Positions 61,375-64,000 of a stretch of DNA of 64,000 nt are shown one piece after another. A model generated the notes under the pieces. It was not told where the DNA came from, did no database searches, and worked only from the letters and a program-made list of their open reading frames with translations. Origin of the DNA: an uncultured Methylococcaceae bacterium (GTDB lineage: Bacteria; Pseudomonadota; Gammaproteobacteria; Methylococcales; Methylomonadaceae); assembly GCA_903945375.1 (NCBI GenBank), contig CAJAVP010000100.1:91371-155370 (forward strand). Direction: 5' to 3'. The translations under genes were made by a program, and so were the position numbers. Numbering within the stretch: the stretch's first letter is position 1; the number at the start of each line of letters is the position of its first letter.

Positions 61375-64000
61375 GTTCACTGCCGCACAGGCAGCTTAGA
61401 AAGGATAAGTAACCGGCAAATATGCTCAAGCTTTGTTCACTGCCGCACAGGCAGCTTAGAAAAAATTGACGTATTATTTTGACCAACCGAGACGGTTCAC
61501 TGCCGCACAGGCAGCTTAGAAAGCTGTTCGTGAAGCGTTGCGCGTTCTTAGAAAGTTCACTGCCGCACAGGCAGCTTAGAAATTTTTAAATCAGTCGACT
61601 GGTTTATGTAGCAGGTTCACTGCCGCACAGGCAGCTTAGAAATTGTTAAAAGAGTTAGCCCGCTTTGGTAGCCTGTTCACTGCCGCACAGGCAGCTTAGA
61701 AATATAACTGGAACGTTAGGCAAATTATCCGCATGTTCACTGCCGCACAGGCAGCTTAGAAAATTCGGTTACTTTTATAGGATGTCCACGATCCGTTCAC
61801 TGCCGCACAGGCAGCTTAGAAAAGGCATGATCTGATTACCTACGCCGCCGCCGAGTTCACTGCCGCACAGGCAGCTTAGAAAAGCAAAAACAGTTGCCCG
61901 TCTTTTCTTTTTGAGTTCACTGCCGCACAGGCAGCTTAGAAAGGCTTATATTAACTCGCTCGCATTAGCTGGAGGTTCACTGCCGCACAGGCAGCTTAGA
62001 AATGCCACCAACGCATCGCCTTGGCCTGCGCATAGTTCACTGCCGCACAGGCAGCTTAGAAAACGACTATGCACCAAATACTGCTATTCATTTTGTTCAC
62101 TGCCGCACAGGCAGCTTAGAAAATATAATGAATCAGTTGTTGTAAACGTGCCGCGTTCACTGCCGCACAGGCAGCTTAGAAACTTATCGCAAACAGCCAG
62201 CATCGATGACTGTCGTTCACTGCCGCACAGGCAGCTTAGAAATTCGCAATTTCTAAGAACGCGCAACGCTTCACGTTCACTGCCGCACAGGCAGCTTAGA
62301 AAGATTTATAACGAACAAGCGGTATTTAATCGCTGTTCACTGCCGCACAGGCAGCTTAGAAATGTGGGCGTATTTCAATGAAGAAAAGACAGCAGTTCAC
62401 TGCCGCACAGGCAGCTTAGAAAAAGTATTATCAATTATCTCAGCTAATTCTAGGGTTCACTGCCGCACCGGCAGCTTAGAAACACTTGGTATCGTAATAT
62501 AAAAATCTTGCGCCGTTCACTGCCGCACAGGCAGCTTAGAAAACTCATTTTTTAAATCATTAGCTGTTAAAAGCGTTCACTGCCGCACAGGCAGCTTAGA
62601 AAGTCAATTTGCGGCATATTAGGCTATGCACTAAGTTCACTGCCGCACAGGCAGCTTAGAAATTGGGTATTAGTGCCTGTAAATTCTGCAAATTGTTCAC
62701 TGCCGCACAGGCAGCTTAGAAAGCCTATTTTGCCGCCCGAAAACAGCAAATGAAGTTCACTGCCGCACAGGCAGCTTAGAAATGTTATTTGATTTAATGT
62801 GAGTGTTTCATTAGGTTCACTGCCGCACAGGCAGCTTAGAAACAATTCAATGTACTCTTCCCGCATTACGCGATGTTCACTGCCGCACAGGCAGCTTAGA
62901 AATGTTATGTGATTTAATGTGAGTGTTTCATTTGGTTCACTGCCGCACAGGCAGCTTAGAAATTCGGTTTTTGCAGATAATTCTATTTTGTTTTGTTCAC
63001 TGCCGCACAGGCAGCTTAGAAATATGATTGCGTTATTCGGCGGCGGCGTAGGTAGTTCACTGCCGCACAGGCAGCTTAGAAAGACATAGCGACTGGAAAC
63101 ATTGTTCCTTTTCGGTTCACTGCCGCACAGGCAGCTTAGAAAGCATTACGCGATTCTGTTACTAATACTTGTCAGTTCACTGCCGCACAGGCAGCTTAGA
63201 AATTCGGTTTTTGCAGATAATTCTATTTTGTTTTGTTCACTGCCGCACAGGCAGCTTAGAAATCTTCTATGTCATTAAACGTGCTTTCAATAGGGTTCAC
63301 TGCCGCACAGGCAGCTTAGAAAATTAAATTAATGTTTGACTTATTAAAACGTGTGTTCACTGCCGCACAGGCAGCTTAGAAAGGTTCTACATTTAGTTTG
63401 ACCATAAGACACATGTTCACTGCCGCACAGGCAGCTTAGAAAAATTGACAAACAGGAGAAAAAGAAATGGGAACGTTCACTGCCGCACAGGCAGCTTAGA
63501 AAAGATTAAAGAAAATAAAAGTCTATTCAAAATCGTTCACTGCCGCACAGGCAGCTTAGAAATTTAGCATATGATATACAAGTATCATATGGCAGTTCAC
63601 TGCCGCACAGGCAGCTTAGAAATGTTTCAGAATTGAAATATTGTAGAACTGAACGTTCACTGCCGCACAGGCAGCTTAGAAATGAAGGACAAATTTCAGC
63701 GCAGACCATCGATCGTTCACTGCCGCACAGGCAGCTTAGAAATGTTTCAGAATTGAAATATTGTAGAACTGAACGTTCACTGCCGCACAGGCAGCTTAGA
63801 AACACGATCTTGATCACGATCTTGATCACGCTTAGTTCACTGCCGCACAGGCAGCTTAGAAATTATTCCAAAAAATACAGTTAGACCTAGACCAGTTCAC
63901 TGCCGCACAGGCAGCTTAGAAAAACGCCAGAACAAGAAACCGGATCAGATAAAAGTTCACTGCCGCACAGGCAGCTTAGAAAATTAATAACACTTAAACC
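61375..64000 (+). CRISPR. Type I-F CRISPR array, 44 repeats seen, truncated at window end
   Basis: A 28-base repeat starts GTTCACTGCC and ends GCAGCTTAGAAA, forming the I-F hairpin (CTGCC / GGCAG). It occurs at exactly 60-base spacing from 61375 to 63955 (44 copies). There are 43 full spacers of 32 bases and a partial one from 63983. All repeats I compared are identical except the copy at 62455, with C for A at 62469 in the loop. The trailer end is outside the window. Open reading frames across the array encode only the translated repeat (SLPHRQLRN) and are not genes. Confidence 0.99.

Noticed and set aside
61911..63884. Apparent proteins with SLPHRQLRN or FLSCLCGSE repeats
   Set aside because: They are translations of the CRISPR repeat and spacers on either strand, not genes.

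Overview
The window comes from a gammaproteobacterium of moderate to low GC. The signs are class II LysS next to prfB, a birA-coaX-SPOR block, proteobacterial GshA, an Fe-S type CysH, DUF1415, and a type I-F CRISPR system. A denitrification cluster (nirS type), many PAS/GGDEF/EAL and chemotaxis proteins, and a CorA-like copper protein paired with a MauG-like di-haem enzyme suggest an aquatic methane- or sulfur-oxidising lineage (Methylococcales- or Thiotrichales-like). The exact taxon cannot be fixed from the sequence alone.

Region 1-10 kb: the end of eutB and all of eutC (ethanolamine ammonia-lyase), a YgjP-type metallopeptidase, a lone cheB, the sulfate importer sbp-cysT-cysW-cysA, a PRTase/TRSP-domain protein and an AmmeMemoRadiSam radical SAM enzyme. 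Region 10-16 kb: a tightly packed nir operon (nirS, two small c-type cytochromes, an HPP-family membrane protein, nirF, nirD, nirL, nirG, nirH) covering cytochrome cd1 nitrite reductase, its electron carriers and most haem d1 synthesis. The HPP protein is a candidate nitrite transporter. nirE and nirJ are not present here.

Region 16-33 kb: a diguanylate cyclase, then on the minus strand SPOR protein, coaX, birA and a Crp-type regulator, then lysS, a PilZ protein and prfB (with an intact programmed +1 frameshift). A DUF502 membrane protein, gshA and cysH follow, then a NIT-domain chemoreceptor and a 717-residue protein that combines a degenerate Fic-like motif with a zeta-toxin-like P-loop domain. 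Region 33-51.5 kb: hemF, a lipoprotein hydrolase, a very large hybrid histidine kinase with a partner REC-PAS-GGDEF protein, a GDT1-type cation exporter, DUF445, an esterase, DUF1415, dsbB, the CorA-like/di-haem pair, a GGDEF-EAL protein, apbE and a sigma-54 activator.

Region 51.5-64 kb: a WYL-domain regulator, then a complete I-F cas operon (cas1, cas2-3, cas8f, cas5f, cas7f, cas6f), a leader with an IHF-like site and a promoter, and a CRISPR array of 44 repeats that runs off the window end. Spacers in the array overlap one another as protospacers: two pairs lie on opposite strands of one target, and one same-strand pair exposes a CC motif upstream of a protospacer. Several families of short palindromic repeats are scattered between genes. 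No tRNA, rRNA or insertion sequence was found.
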